Source: CAZIOH01 sp964540815
Lineage (GTDB): Bacteria; Myxococcota_A; Polyangia; Fen-1088
DNA length: 24,641 nt
Direction: 5' to 3'
Assembly (NCBI GenBank): GCA_964540815.1
Contig: CAZIOH010000099.1
Span: 1 to 24,641, forward strand
Below, one piece after another: positions 16,681 to 23,536 of the stretch. The notes below the pieces were generated by a model. The model was given only the letters and a program-made list of their open reading frames with translations, did not search any database and had not been told where the DNA came from. Each line of letters begins with the position of its first letter. Position 1 is the first letter of the stretch. A program made the translations under genes and the position numbers.

Positions 16681-16731
16681 CCTCTCCCTCACCCTCTCCC
16701 CGCTCCGCGGGGCGAGGGGATGAGATTGGGG
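16681..16731 (+). repeat. Interspersed hairpin repeat, copy 1
   Basis: The region 16616-16974 has no gene. This copy begins CCTCTCCCTCACCCTC and folds into an 11-bp stem with one mismatch: CCCTC (16692-16696) and CCCCGC (16698-16703) pair with GCGGGG (707-712 of the same kilobase, i.e. 16707-16712) and GAGGG (16714-16718), loop TCC. A related copy lies 120 bp away in the opposite direction. Confidence 0.65.
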
Positions 16732-16849
16732 TGCGAGGCGTGGCTTTCATCCGTGGGGGGACGGTCTGCCAAGCGCCACCGGGACTCCGTTCCGGGCGCG
16801 CGGGGATGAGACGAGGGCGAGCCCTGGTCCCTCCGACTCTCCCTCCCCC

Positions 16850-16905
16850 TCCGAATCCCCTCCCCCCGCGAAGCGGTGCGAAGCGGGAGGAGGGTCAGGG
16901 AGAGG
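16850..16905 (-). repeat. Interspersed hairpin repeat, copy 2 (inverted)
   Basis: Read on the minus strand it begins CCTCTCCCTGACCCTC and continues with a hairpin ending in GGGGGGAGGGGAT, matching copy 1 along its length apart from a longer loop (about ten extra bases). The stem is 11 bp with one mismatch. The two copies face each other, as expected for REP/BIME-like intergenic elements. Confidence 0.6.
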
Positions 16906-16974
16906 TGCCCCACTTCACGCCGAGAAGGCGCGAGGAACCCAAAGCGGCCGCAACTCCTCGCCGGGCGGCGAAGG

Positions 16975-17247
16975 TCAGATCGCCGTCGGGGGACGGAACA
17001 GCTCGGGTGCGAACAGGCGCCCGGTCGGGCAGGCCGGCTCGATCCATGCGGTGTCCGCGGGCGGAGGTGGGACCCATACGGTCACCTGAGCGGGCAACAG
17101 CGGAGCCATGTCCTCGAAGCCCTGAACGTGTTCGACGGGAGCCGGCCCAGGGATGGACTCGCGCTGTGGACGCGCCTCACCGAGCGTGAGAGCGCCGCAA
17201 AACACGAACAATCCCAGAATCGGTAGAATGATGCGCGTCGAGAGCAT
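16975..17247 (-). CDS. Small secreted protein of unknown function
   Basis: The 90-residue protein from ATG 17247 begins MLSTRIILPILGLFVFCGAL, a convincing signal peptide, followed by a short mature part rich in Pro and Glu (VTVWVPPPPADTAWIEPAC, PTGRLFAPELFRPP). Two Cys occur, one in the signal region and one near residue 73. I recognise no family. A GTG eight codons upstream (17271) is possible; neither start has a ribosome site. It is divergent from the B3 metallo-beta-lactamase gene with 65 bp between, so both may share a control region. The gene is called because of the signal peptide and the absence of a better reading on the other strand. It could be a chance frame. Confidence 0.45.
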   Translation of the reverse strand: MLSTRIILPILGLFVFCGALTLGEARPQRESIPGPAPVEHVQGFEDMAPLLPAQVTVWVPPPPADTAWIEPACPTGRLFAPELFRPPTAI

Positions 17248-17312
17248 CGTCGTCGTCGGGGAAGGTAGCACGCGATTTTGCGAAGAGCCCGTCCTTGACC
17301 AAAAGATAACCT

Positions 17313-18251
17313 ATGAACCCTCCCGCTCGGAAGCTCCGCCGCCCGTCGTTCTCGCATCGGGGGTTGGCCACCTCGTCACCGACGCCGTCGGTCGTGCTCG
17401 GGCTCCTCGCGCTCGGGATAACGGCAGGCGCGTGTGCCGCGAACCGCGGCGTGCCGGCGGCGATGGTCGGCTGGAGCGACCCCGTCCCGCCGGTGCGCAT
17501 CCTTGGAAACGTCCACTTCGTTGGAACCACCGAGCTGGGGATCTTCCTCATCACCACGCCGGCGGGTCACATCCTCCTCGACAGCGGCTTCGAGGCGCGG
17601 GTCCCCGAGCTCCGACAGCGGGTGGAGTCCCTGGGTTTTCGCTTCGAGGACATCAAGCTCCTGCTCGCGAGCCACGCCCACATCGACCACGTCCAGGGGC
17701 ACGCGCTCGTCCGTCGGTTGACGGGAGCCCGCGTGGTCGCGTCGCGGGCGGACGCCGGGGTCATCGCCTCCGGCGGTCAGGGCGAGTGGGCCTACGGCTC
17801 GAGGTTCGCCTGGACCCCGTGCCCGGTCGACGCCATCGTCGAGGACGGAGGGCAGATCGAGCTCGGCGGAACGACCTTGACCGCCCACATCACCCCCGGC
17901 CACACCCGGGGTGCCACCACCTGGACCATGCGCACCGCCGAGACGGCCGGGGGGCCGCCGCTCGCGGTGGTGTTCTTCCCGAGCGCCACCGTTCCTCCGG
18001 GCGCGCGCCTGGTCGACAACCCGGACTACCCGACGGTGATCGCCGACTACCGGCGCAGCTTCGCGCGCTGGCGCCAGATGCCGTGCGACGTGTTCCTGGG
18101 GGCGCACACCGCCTTCTTCGGCTTCGAGGACAAGGTGAAGCGCCTCCGTGCCGGCGCCCGCCCCAATCCCTTCATCGATCCCGCTGGCTTCGCCCGGGCC
18201 CTTGCCGGCTTCGAGGAGCGCTTCGAGGCCGTGGTCGCGAGCCAGAGCTGA
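17313..18251 (+). CDS. Subclass B3 metallo-beta-lactamase family protein
   Basis: The 312-residue protein is exported: a basic N terminus, a hydrophobic stretch (26-40) and a possible weak lipobox AGAC (Cys41). The mature part shows the di-zinc B3 set: SHAHIDH (His121, His123, Asp125, His126), TPGHTRGATTW (His197) and FLGAHTAFFGFEDK (His265), plus VGTTELGIFLITTPAGHILLDSG at the start, split over the first strands. B3 enzymes hydrolyse the beta-lactam ring with two zinc ions in the periplasm. All six metal ligands are present, so activity is plausible. Some relatives act on other substrates, so resistance should not be assumed. The start ATG at 17313 has a weak AGAT and no clear ribosome site. 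No beta-lactam regulator or PBP gene is adjacent. Confidence 0.86.
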   Translation: MNPPARKLRRPSFSHRGLATSSPTPSVVLGLLALGITAGACAANRGVPAAMVGWSDPVPPVRILGNVHFVGTTELGIFLITTPAGHILLDSGFEARVPELRQRVESLGFRFEDIKLLLASHAHIDHVQGHALVRRLTGARVVASRADAGVIASGGQGEWAYGSRFAWTPCPVDAIVEDGGQIELGGTTLTAHITPGHTRGATTWTMRTAETAGGPPLAVVFFPSATVPPGARLVDNPDYPTVIADYRRSFARWRQMPCDVFLGAHTAFFGFEDKVKRLRAGARPNPFIDPAGFARALAGFEERFEAVVASQS

Positions 18252-18287
18252 GACTCCGATCCAGCGCCCAGCACCACCGACCCCCAC

Positions 18288-19259
18288 TCAGGATGGGCGC
18301 GCGCCGGGTGGTGGGCTCGGCGCGGCCAGCGCCCGCGCCACCTCGTCGGCGCCGAGGTTTCCCGTGCGGCGGTACAGCAGCAGCGCCCGCTCCAGCACCG
18401 CCTCGAGCTCGCGGAAGTTTCCCGGCCAGGCGTGCTTCTGCAGGGCGGCCACCGCCTCGGCTTCGAGGGCGATGGCCCGGGACTTCTCGCTCGCCGAGGC
18501 GCGACGCAGCTCCTCCATCCCCATGAGCTCGAGCGGCACCCCGGCCTGCTCGAGGATCCGGTTGCCCATCCAGATGGCGGCCGGTCCCACGTCCTCGATG
18601 CGCTCCCGCAGCGGGGGCAACCAGAGCACCACCCGCGCCAGGCGATAGTAGAGATCGTGGCGCAGGCGTCCGCTCGCCACCTCTGGCTCGAGGTCGCGGT
18701 CCGACATCGCGATCGCGCGCACATCGAAGCGCCGCGACTTGCCAGAGCCACCCTGGTCCTCGTCGGCACCCGGTCGTGCGAGCGACTGAGTCGCCGCCGC
18801 GGCGTCTCGTCGCTCGCAGCGGCCACTCTTGAGCAAGCGCAAGAGGGCGGCCTGCAGGCGCGGGCCGATCCCGGACAGCTCCTCGATCAGGATGGTGCCA
18901 CCATCGGCGGATTCGGCCACGCCGGCGCGCTTTCCGGAGCCGCACAGCACCTCGAGCGCGTCGTCCTCGGGGAACCCGGTCACGTCGAGGCGAACGAGCG
19001 GGCCGGTCGCGCCCGATAGATGGGCCAGCGCCCGGCCGAGCCCCTCCTTGCCCGTGCCCGGCTCTCCGAGCAAGACGAAGTTCGTGCGATAGGGCCGCTC
19101 GGAGAGCCGTTCGATGACCTCGAGGATCTGCGACATGGCTGGATGACCCGAGGTCATGCGGATCAGCGTCCCGATCCACCGCGCGGCGGCCGGATGAAGC
19201 GATTTGAGCGCAGGAGCCGTTTCCATCCCCCGACGGGGGGACGACGCCGGAGCTTTCAC
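18288..19259 (-). CDS. Sigma-54-activator-like AAA+ ATPase lacking the GAFTGA loop
   Basis: The 323-residue protein resembles the central AAA+ domain of bacterial enhancer-binding proteins. It has Walker A GEPGTGKE (65-72), Walker B GGTILIEEL (120-128, second acid retained but Asp changed to Glu), LRHDLYYRL with both Arg (199-207) giving the Arg fingers, VVLWLPPLRERIEDVG and sensor II WPGNFRELEAVLERAL (278-293). The segment that in NtrC-type proteins reads ELFGHEKGAFTGA is replaced by LEVLCGSGKRAGVAE (102-116): the loop that contacts sigma-54 is missing. There is no receiver/GAF domain before it and no Fis-type helix-turn-helix after it. It is therefore unlikely to be a normal activator and may have another AAA+ role. 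The GTG start (19259) follows the Nudix stop by one base, implying coupling; ATG 19226 is an alternative. Confidence 0.8.
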   Translation of the reverse strand: MKAPASSPRRGMETAPALKSLHPAAARWIGTLIRMTSGHPAMSQILEVIERLSERPYRTNFVLLGEPGTGKEGLGRALAHLSGATGPLVRLDVTGFPEDDALEVLCGSGKRAGVAESADGGTILIEELSGIGPRLQAALLRLLKSGRCERRDAAAATQSLARPGADEDQGGSGKSRRFDVRAIAMSDRDLEPEVASGRLRHDLYYRLARVVLWLPPLRERIEDVGPAAIWMGNRILEQAGVPLELMGMEELRRASASEKSRAIALEAEAVAALQKHAWPGNFRELEAVLERALLLYRRTGNLGADEVARALAAPSPPPGARPS

Positions 19260-19260
19260 G

Positions 19261-19662
19261 TCAGCGCTTGAATCCGAGGAGCAGGTCCATGGTCGCCTGG
19301 TCCGCGGCCGGGAAGGCGTACTTGTCGAACTCGTCCGACGCCACCCACCGGCAATCCGCCACGCGCACCGGGCGGGGCTCGGCGTCCCCGACGATCGACG
19401 CCTGGAACAGCGCCAGATCCACCGAGTAGCCGAGGTAGTCGTGGGTGCGACGGGCGATGCAGGCGCCCACGGTCACCTCCACGGCGACCCGCTCGCGAAC
19501 CTCGCGGATGAGGGCGGCGGTGGGGCTCTCCCCCTCCTCGACCTTCCCGCCGGGAAACTCCCACAACCCGGCCAGCACCGCGGTCAGGCGACGTTGCGTG
19601 ATGAGGTATCGACCCTCGTTCGCGATGACCGCGGCGACCACTCGCACGTGCCGTGCAGACAT
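19261..19662 (-). CDS. Nudix (MutT-like) hydrolase with altered Nudix box
   Basis: The 133-residue protein begins MSARHVRVVAAVIANEG and has the MutT-like fold: RYLITQRR, LWEFPGGKVEEGES and RRTHDYLGYSVDLALF. MutT-type enzymes hydrolyse oxidised dNTPs such as 8-oxo-dGTP. The Nudix box reads GGKVEEGE (38-45) and REVRERVAV (53-61). Canonical REUxEExGU has two Glu and a Gly here; the second Glu is Arg58 and the Gly is Ala60. Since that Glu is a metal ligand in MutT, catalysis may be lowered or changed. The frame is open further upstream, but the ATG at 19662 gives a family-typical N terminus. It is 1 bp upstream of the AAA+ gene on the same strand. Confidence 0.82.
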   Translation of the reverse strand: MSARHVRVVAAVIANEGRYLITQRRLTAVLAGLWEFPGGKVEEGESPTAALIREVRERVAVEVTVGACIARRTHDYLGYSVDLALFQASIVGDAEPRPVRVADCRWVASDEFDKYAFPAADQATMDLLLGFKR

Positions 19663-19674
19663 GATAGGCCGGTG

Positions 19675-19680
19675 ATCATA
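19675..19680 (-). promoter_or_regulatory. Probable -10 box (TATGAT) of the Nudix gene
   Basis: TATGAT on the minus strand ends 12 bases before the ATG, so the transcript would start about five bases before the start codon. No -35 match was found at 16-18 bases. With no ribosome site present, this fits a nearly leaderless mRNA. Confidence 0.45.
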
Positions 19681-19790
19681 CCCCAACTCCTGCCGGTTTG
19701 GCGACGGTCGCCGTCTCGCATTTCGCTCAGGGCCCCCGGCGGGGCGGATCTCGCGCGCACGACCCACTCCGGACATGCTAGGACGGCACG

Positions 19791-20216
19791 ATGGTCAAAC
19801 GGATGACGCCGAAAGAAGCCTCCGAGCTCCTCGCCGAGGGGTGGACGTACCTCGATGTGCGGTCGGTCCCCGAGTTCGAGCAAGGGCACCCCCAGGGCGC
19901 CCTCAACGTGCCGCTCCTCGATGCGCAAGGTGGGCGGCTGGTCCCGAACCCGGCCTTCGCTGGCGTGGTCCAGGCGAACTTCGCCCCCGACGCCAAGCTG
20001 GTGGTGGGGTGCAAGAGCGGCGGGCGCTCGGCGCAGGCCACGGCGCTGCTCGCCTCTCTCGGTTACCAGAACCTGGTGGACGTACGCGGCGGATACGGCG
20101 GCGAGCGCGACGCCATGGGCCGCGTGGTCGTCGCGGGCTGGTCGGAGGCGGGGCTGCCCACCGCCACGGTCGCCGCCCCCGGCCAGTCCTACGCCGACCT
20201 CAAACAAAAAGCCTGA
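19791..20216 (+). CDS. Single-domain rhodanese (sulfurtransferase)
   Basis: The 141-residue cytoplasmic protein is one rhodanese domain: MTPKEASELLAEGWTYLDVR, SVPEFEQGHPQGALNVPL, the active loop GCKSGGRSA with Cys74, and LGYQNLVDVRGGYGG. The loop Cys accepts sulfur as a persulfide and hands it on. A 35-residue C-terminal tail (VVVAGWSEAGLPTATVAA...) is the usual 'W...GLP' end. AGGA lies seven bases before the ATG at 19791. The next gene on the same strand starts 38 bp later and encodes a metallo-beta-lactamase-fold protein. Rhodanese and MBL-fold proteins are often linked in persulfide metabolism, but the MBL partner here is NAPE-PLD-like rather than an ETHE1-type persulfide dioxygenase, so that link is weak. 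The gene is divergent from the Nudix gene. Confidence 0.9.
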   Translation: MVKRMTPKEASELLAEGWTYLDVRSVPEFEQGHPQGALNVPLLDAQGGRLVPNPAFAGVVQANFAPDAKLVVGCKSGGRSAQATALLASLGYQNLVDVRGGYGGERDAMGRVVVAGWSEAGLPTATVAAPGQSYADLKQKA

Positions 20217-20254
20217 CCCGGCGCCGTCGAGCCCGACGCTCGGGGCCTGATTCG

Positions 20255-21403
20255 ATGACCGGTCCAGCATCAACCCCGGATTCCGCCGCCGACGCCACCA
20301 CCAGCGGTGGCGCCGGGCACCATCGCTGGTCACATCTTCGCTGGCTGGTCCTCGTCGTGGGGATCGCGGGCGTGGTGCTCGGCTCCGGGGCTCTGGTCGT
20401 GGGCTGCGTGCTCTCAGGCTCGACCTACAGCGGCCCGGTGTCGGGGCACTTCGATGGCAAGCGCTTCCACAACCTGCGCGACGTGCCGCATGGGGGATTC
20501 GGGCGCTTCCTGAAGTGGCGCTGGGCGCGGCGGGCGAGCCCCTGGAGCCCGCGGCAGAACCTCGCGGTCGATGCGATGTTGCCCCGGGTGATCCGCGTCG
20601 GCCGCGGCGAGCTGCAGCTGACGTTCGTCAACCACGCCACCATGCTGGTGCAGGTGGACGGCCTCAACGTCCTCACCGATCCCATCTGGTCCGAGCGCGC
20701 GAGCCCGGTCTCCTTCGCCGGACCGAGGCGCTACCATCCCCCGGGCGTTCGCTTCGAAGACCTGCCCCCCATCGACGTGGTGCTCATCAGCCACTCGCAC
20801 TACGACCACATGGATCTGCCCACCCTGCGGCGCCTGGAGGCGGCCCACCATCCCCAGGTGGTGGTGGGTCTCGGCAACGGTGCCGTCCTGCGCGATGCCG
20901 GATTGTCGCGGGTGAGCGAGCTCGACTGGTGGCAGAGCCTGCCGCTCGCCCCGGAGATCCGGGTCACCGGGGTGCCGTCCCAGCACTTCTCCGGCCGCGG
21001 GCTCCTCGACGGCGATCGCACGCTGTGGCTGGGCTACGTCATCGAGGGGCCCGCTGGGCCGACGTACTTCGCGGGCGACACCGGGGCCGGACCACACTTC
21101 GCGCAGATCCGTGCCCGCTTCGGACGGCCGCGGCTGGCGCTCCTCCCCATCGGGGCCTACCGGCCAGAGTGGTTCATGGAGGCCGTGCACATCTCCCCCG
21201 AGCAGGCCGTCGAGGCGGACGAGATCCTCGGCGCCGGGACCGCGGTCGCAATGCACTTTGGCACCTTCGCGCTCGCCGACGACGGACAGGACGAACCCCC
21301 GGTGGAGCTCGCGCGGGCCCTCGCCCGGCGCGGGCCCTACTCGCCCAACTTCTGGGTGCCGCGTCCAGGCGAGCGGCGGGTGGTGCCCATCCTCAGGCCC
21401 TGA
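20255..21403 (+). CDS. NAPE-PLD/RomA-like metallo-hydrolase, probable lipoprotein
   Basis: The 382-residue protein has a hydrophobic stretch (about 29-50) ending in LVVGC, a good lipobox with Cys51. The mature part is a metallo-beta-lactamase fold of the N-acyl-phosphatidylethanolamine phospholipase D/RomA group: FVNHATMLVQVDG, TDPIWSERASPVSFAGPRRY, SHSHYDH (His180, His182, Asp184, His185), PSQHFSGRG (His244), YFAGDTGAG (Asp275), PIGAYRPEWFM and AMHFGTFAL (His334). Eukaryotic members cleave membrane phospholipids; bacterial substrates are mostly unknown. The ATG at 20255 has no ribosome site, but upstream codons read as unrelated sequence. It follows the rhodanese gene and its stop codon directly abuts the stop of the convergent FHA gene. 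The lipid anchor would place it on a membrane facing lipids. Confidence 0.85.
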   Translation: MTGPASTPDSAADATTSGGAGHHRWSHLRWLVLVVGIAGVVLGSGALVVGCVLSGSTYSGPVSGHFDGKRFHNLRDVPHGGFGRFLKWRWARRASPWSPRQNLAVDAMLPRVIRVGRGELQLTFVNHATMLVQVDGLNVLTDPIWSERASPVSFAGPRRYHPPGVRFEDLPPIDVVLISHSHYDHMDLPTLRRLEAAHHPQVVVGLGNGAVLRDAGLSRVSELDWWQSLPLAPEIRVTGVPSQHFSGRGLLDGDRTLWLGYVIEGPAGPTYFAGDTGAGPHFAQIRARFGRPRLALLPIGAYRPEWFMEAVHISPEQAVEADEILGAGTAVAMHFGTFALADDGQDEPPVELARALARRGPYSPNFWVPRPGERRVVPILRP

Positions 21404-23431
21404 TCACTCGCCGAGCTCGACGCCGTAACGGCCACAGAGCGTGCGGACCATCTCGCGGCTGCGCTCGTCGAGCCGAACGTAGGACTTGAGCGCGCCGTCG
21501 CGGTCGCGGCCCGAGCAGGAGCACACCGCCATGATCTGGTGCGCCTCGATCGAGCCCGGTCGCAGGCGCAGCGCGCGTCGCGAAAGGTCGATGGCCGACG
21601 GACATTGCTGACGCGACCAGGCCTCGCGGGCCTGGCGAATCAGGTCGGCGGCGTCCGATTCGAGCGCGGTCGGCTCCCCACCGGCGGTCGCGCCGATCGC
21701 GCGGGCGGTCACGACCTTCGCCGCCGCGGGCTTCGGTGTCCGCTGCGCGGGTGCGCCCGCGCGCGGCGTGGTCCCGGCGAGTGGTGCGCCCACCACCGCG
21801 GTGGTTGTCGAGGCGCCGGCCGACGCCGGGCTCCCGCTTGTCGCCGTGGCGGATCCCGTCTGTCCCGTGGCAGCAGCCGCGGTGGCCGCCGCCATGGCCA
21901 GCTTGCTCGCGCCGCGCGGACGGCACTTCTTCACCAGCTCGAGCGCCCGCTTGTTCTCGGGATCGACTTGCTGGATCTTCTCGACCTCGCCGCGGGCGTC
22001 GTCGCAGTGCCCCTGCGAGCCGGCGGCCTCGGCGAGCTCGAGGTGGGCGGTGAGGAACTGGGCCTTGATCCCCGCCAGCCGCGGCTCCGCGCGCGCCTTG
22101 TACAGGCTGTCGGGCGGGATCTCGTCGAAGCGGGACAGGGCGACGTCGGGCTCCCGCGCATCCACCGCCTGTTCGAACGACGCCAGCAGGTCCTTGGCCC
22201 GGCGTTCGCTGTCGACCTTGCGCTTGAGGTTGGTCACCTCGGGGCGGATGGTGTTGGCGACCGCGTCGGTCGCCGGCCGCCCGAGGAGCAGATCGAGGAT
22301 CGTCACGGCGCGGTCCCAGTCCTCCCCCTCGGCGGCGCTCCGGGCCTCGGCCAGGAGCGTGGTCGGCTCGGGCTCGGCGGGCTTTGGCAAGACCACCACC
22401 GGCGGCGCCGGTGCCGGCTCGGGCGTGGGCTTCCTGTCCCGCAGGAACACCACCAGCGCGACTGCCAGCGACGCGCCCAGGGCCAGCGCGGCCAGCTTCA
22501 AGCCGCGCCGTGACCGCGGCGCGAATTCCCGCGGATCGAAGCTCCAGCTCTCGCGCGGTCCGACGAAGCGCAGCTTCACGTGGCCGAGCTCGAGCACGTC
22601 CCCGGGCTGAACGTCGACCCGCTCGTACGACTCGCCGGCCACCCGGACGCCATTGGCGCTCTGGAGATCGACCACGGTGTACCGGTCGCCGTCGCGCATG
22701 ACCTTGGCGTGGTGCCGCGAGATCGACGGATGATTGAGGACGATGTCGTTCTCCTGGGTCCGCCCGATCACCAGCGACGTTCGGTTGAGGACGAACTCGT
22801 GCCCGGCGAGCGCGGAGGTGACCACCACCAGCCGCGCCGGCGCCGTCCCCGCGGCCCCGCGCGCCGCGCCAGCAGGATCTTCCGCCAGCGTGTGCAGGGG
22901 GATGGTGGGAGACGCATCGAGCGCCTGGCGCGCCACTCCCTCGGTGGCGGTGGAGGTGGCGCCGGGGGGCGGGACGGGCGGCGCCGCCGGATCCCCGGCC
23001 AGCGCCGCGTGGATCGGCACCTCCCGGGTCGACAGCAGATCCGTGTCTTCCCCCCCCTGACCCACGGTGGGCGCCCCGCTCCGGGGCGAGACGCCTCCGG
23101 TCGTCGCGCCAGCCCCCGGGGCGACGCTGGCCGCATCGCGGACCTCGGCGCGGATGCCGAGCTTGTAGTCCCCGATGGTCAGGTGGTCGCCGTCGCACAG
23201 GGCGGTCGGCCGGTCGATGCGCGCGCCGTTGATCCGGACGCCGGTGTAACTGCCGAGGTCCTCGACGTAGAGGGCGTCGCCCTGTCGGAAGAGGCGGGCG
23301 TGCCTGCGCGACACGTTTCGCTCGGTCAGCCGAATCGCGTTGCCTTCCATCCGTCCGATGGTCAGCTCGTCGCGAATCAACGGGACGACGGTCGCTCTAC
23401 CCTCGTCATCCTCGATGATGAGTTTGTGCAT
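21404..23431 (-). CDS. Double-FHA membrane protein with TPR-like domains
   Basis: The 675-residue protein has an N-terminal FHA domain (about 1-95: TIGRMEGNAIRL, VSRRHARL, SYTGVRING), a Pro/Ala/Thr linker, a second FHA domain (about 200-292: VIGRTQENDIVL, ISRHHAKV, SANGVRV), one membrane helix (309-330) and helical repeats (355-505 and 590-665), separated by an Ala/Thr/Ser/Gly-rich spacer (510-590). FHA domains bind phosphothreonine, so the cytoplasmic half should dock onto proteins phosphorylated by Ser/Thr kinases, which are plentiful in myxobacteria. The C-terminal half, beyond the membrane, resembles TPR scaffolds; Cys610, Cys637, Cys639 and Cys666 could form disulfides there. No kinase gene is adjacent. 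The ATG at 23431 has GGAG about four bases upstream and a strong promoter close by. Confidence 0.88.
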   Translation of the reverse strand: MHKLIIEDDEGRATVVPLIRDELTIGRMEGNAIRLTERNVSRRHARLFRQGDALYVEDLGSYTGVRINGARIDRPTALCDGDHLTIGDYKLGIRAEVRDAASVAPGAGATTGGVSPRSGAPTVGQGGEDTDLLSTREVPIHAALAGDPAAPPVPPPGATSTATEGVARQALDASPTIPLHTLAEDPAGAARGAAGTAPARLVVVTSALAGHEFVLNRTSLVIGRTQENDIVLNHPSISRHHAKVMRDGDRYTVVDLQSANGVRVAGESYERVDVQPGDVLELGHVKLRFVGPRESWSFDPREFAPRSRRGLKLAALALGASLAVALVVFLRDRKPTPEPAPAPPVVVLPKPAEPEPTTLLAEARSAAEGEDWDRAVTILDLLLGRPATDAVANTIRPEVTNLKRKVDSERRAKDLLASFEQAVDAREPDVALSRFDEIPPDSLYKARAEPRLAGIKAQFLTAHLELAEAAGSQGHCDDARGEVEKIQQVDPENKRALELVKKCRPRGASKLAMAAATAAAATGQTGSATATSGSPASAGASTTTAVVGAPLAGTTPRAGAPAQRTPKPAAAKVVTARAIGATAGGEPTALESDAADLIRQAREAWSRQQCPSAIDLSRRALRLRPGSIEAHQIMAVCSCSGRDRDGALKSYVRLDERSREMVRTLCGRYGVELGE

Positions 23432-23439
23432 TCTCTCCG

Positions 23440-23468
23440 ATCAAAAACCCTGTGATCTCCGGTGTCAA
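23440..23468 (-). promoter_or_regulatory. Sigma-70-type promoter of the FHA gene
   Basis: On the minus strand a perfect TTGACA (23463-23468) is 17 bases from TTTGAT (23440-23445). The ATG begins eight bases after the -10 box, so the transcript should start within about two bases of the start codon. This is the best complete promoter in the window. Confidence 0.7.
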
Positions 23469-23536
23469 CCCGCACGGCGGGAACGAGCGGCGGTCGCCGT
23501 GGCCGTCGCCGCGTTGAAATGACGGGCTGCCCGGGC

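Noticed and set aside
14738..16723. Long plus-strand frame (661 codons) opposite the adaptor and TolC-like genes
   Set aside because: No domain, strongly biased composition, and it runs across two recognised genes and their gap.
19775..20254. Upstream part of the frame ending at 21403
   Set aside because: It overlaps the rhodanese gene in another frame and has no homology; the metallo-hydrolase starts at 20255.
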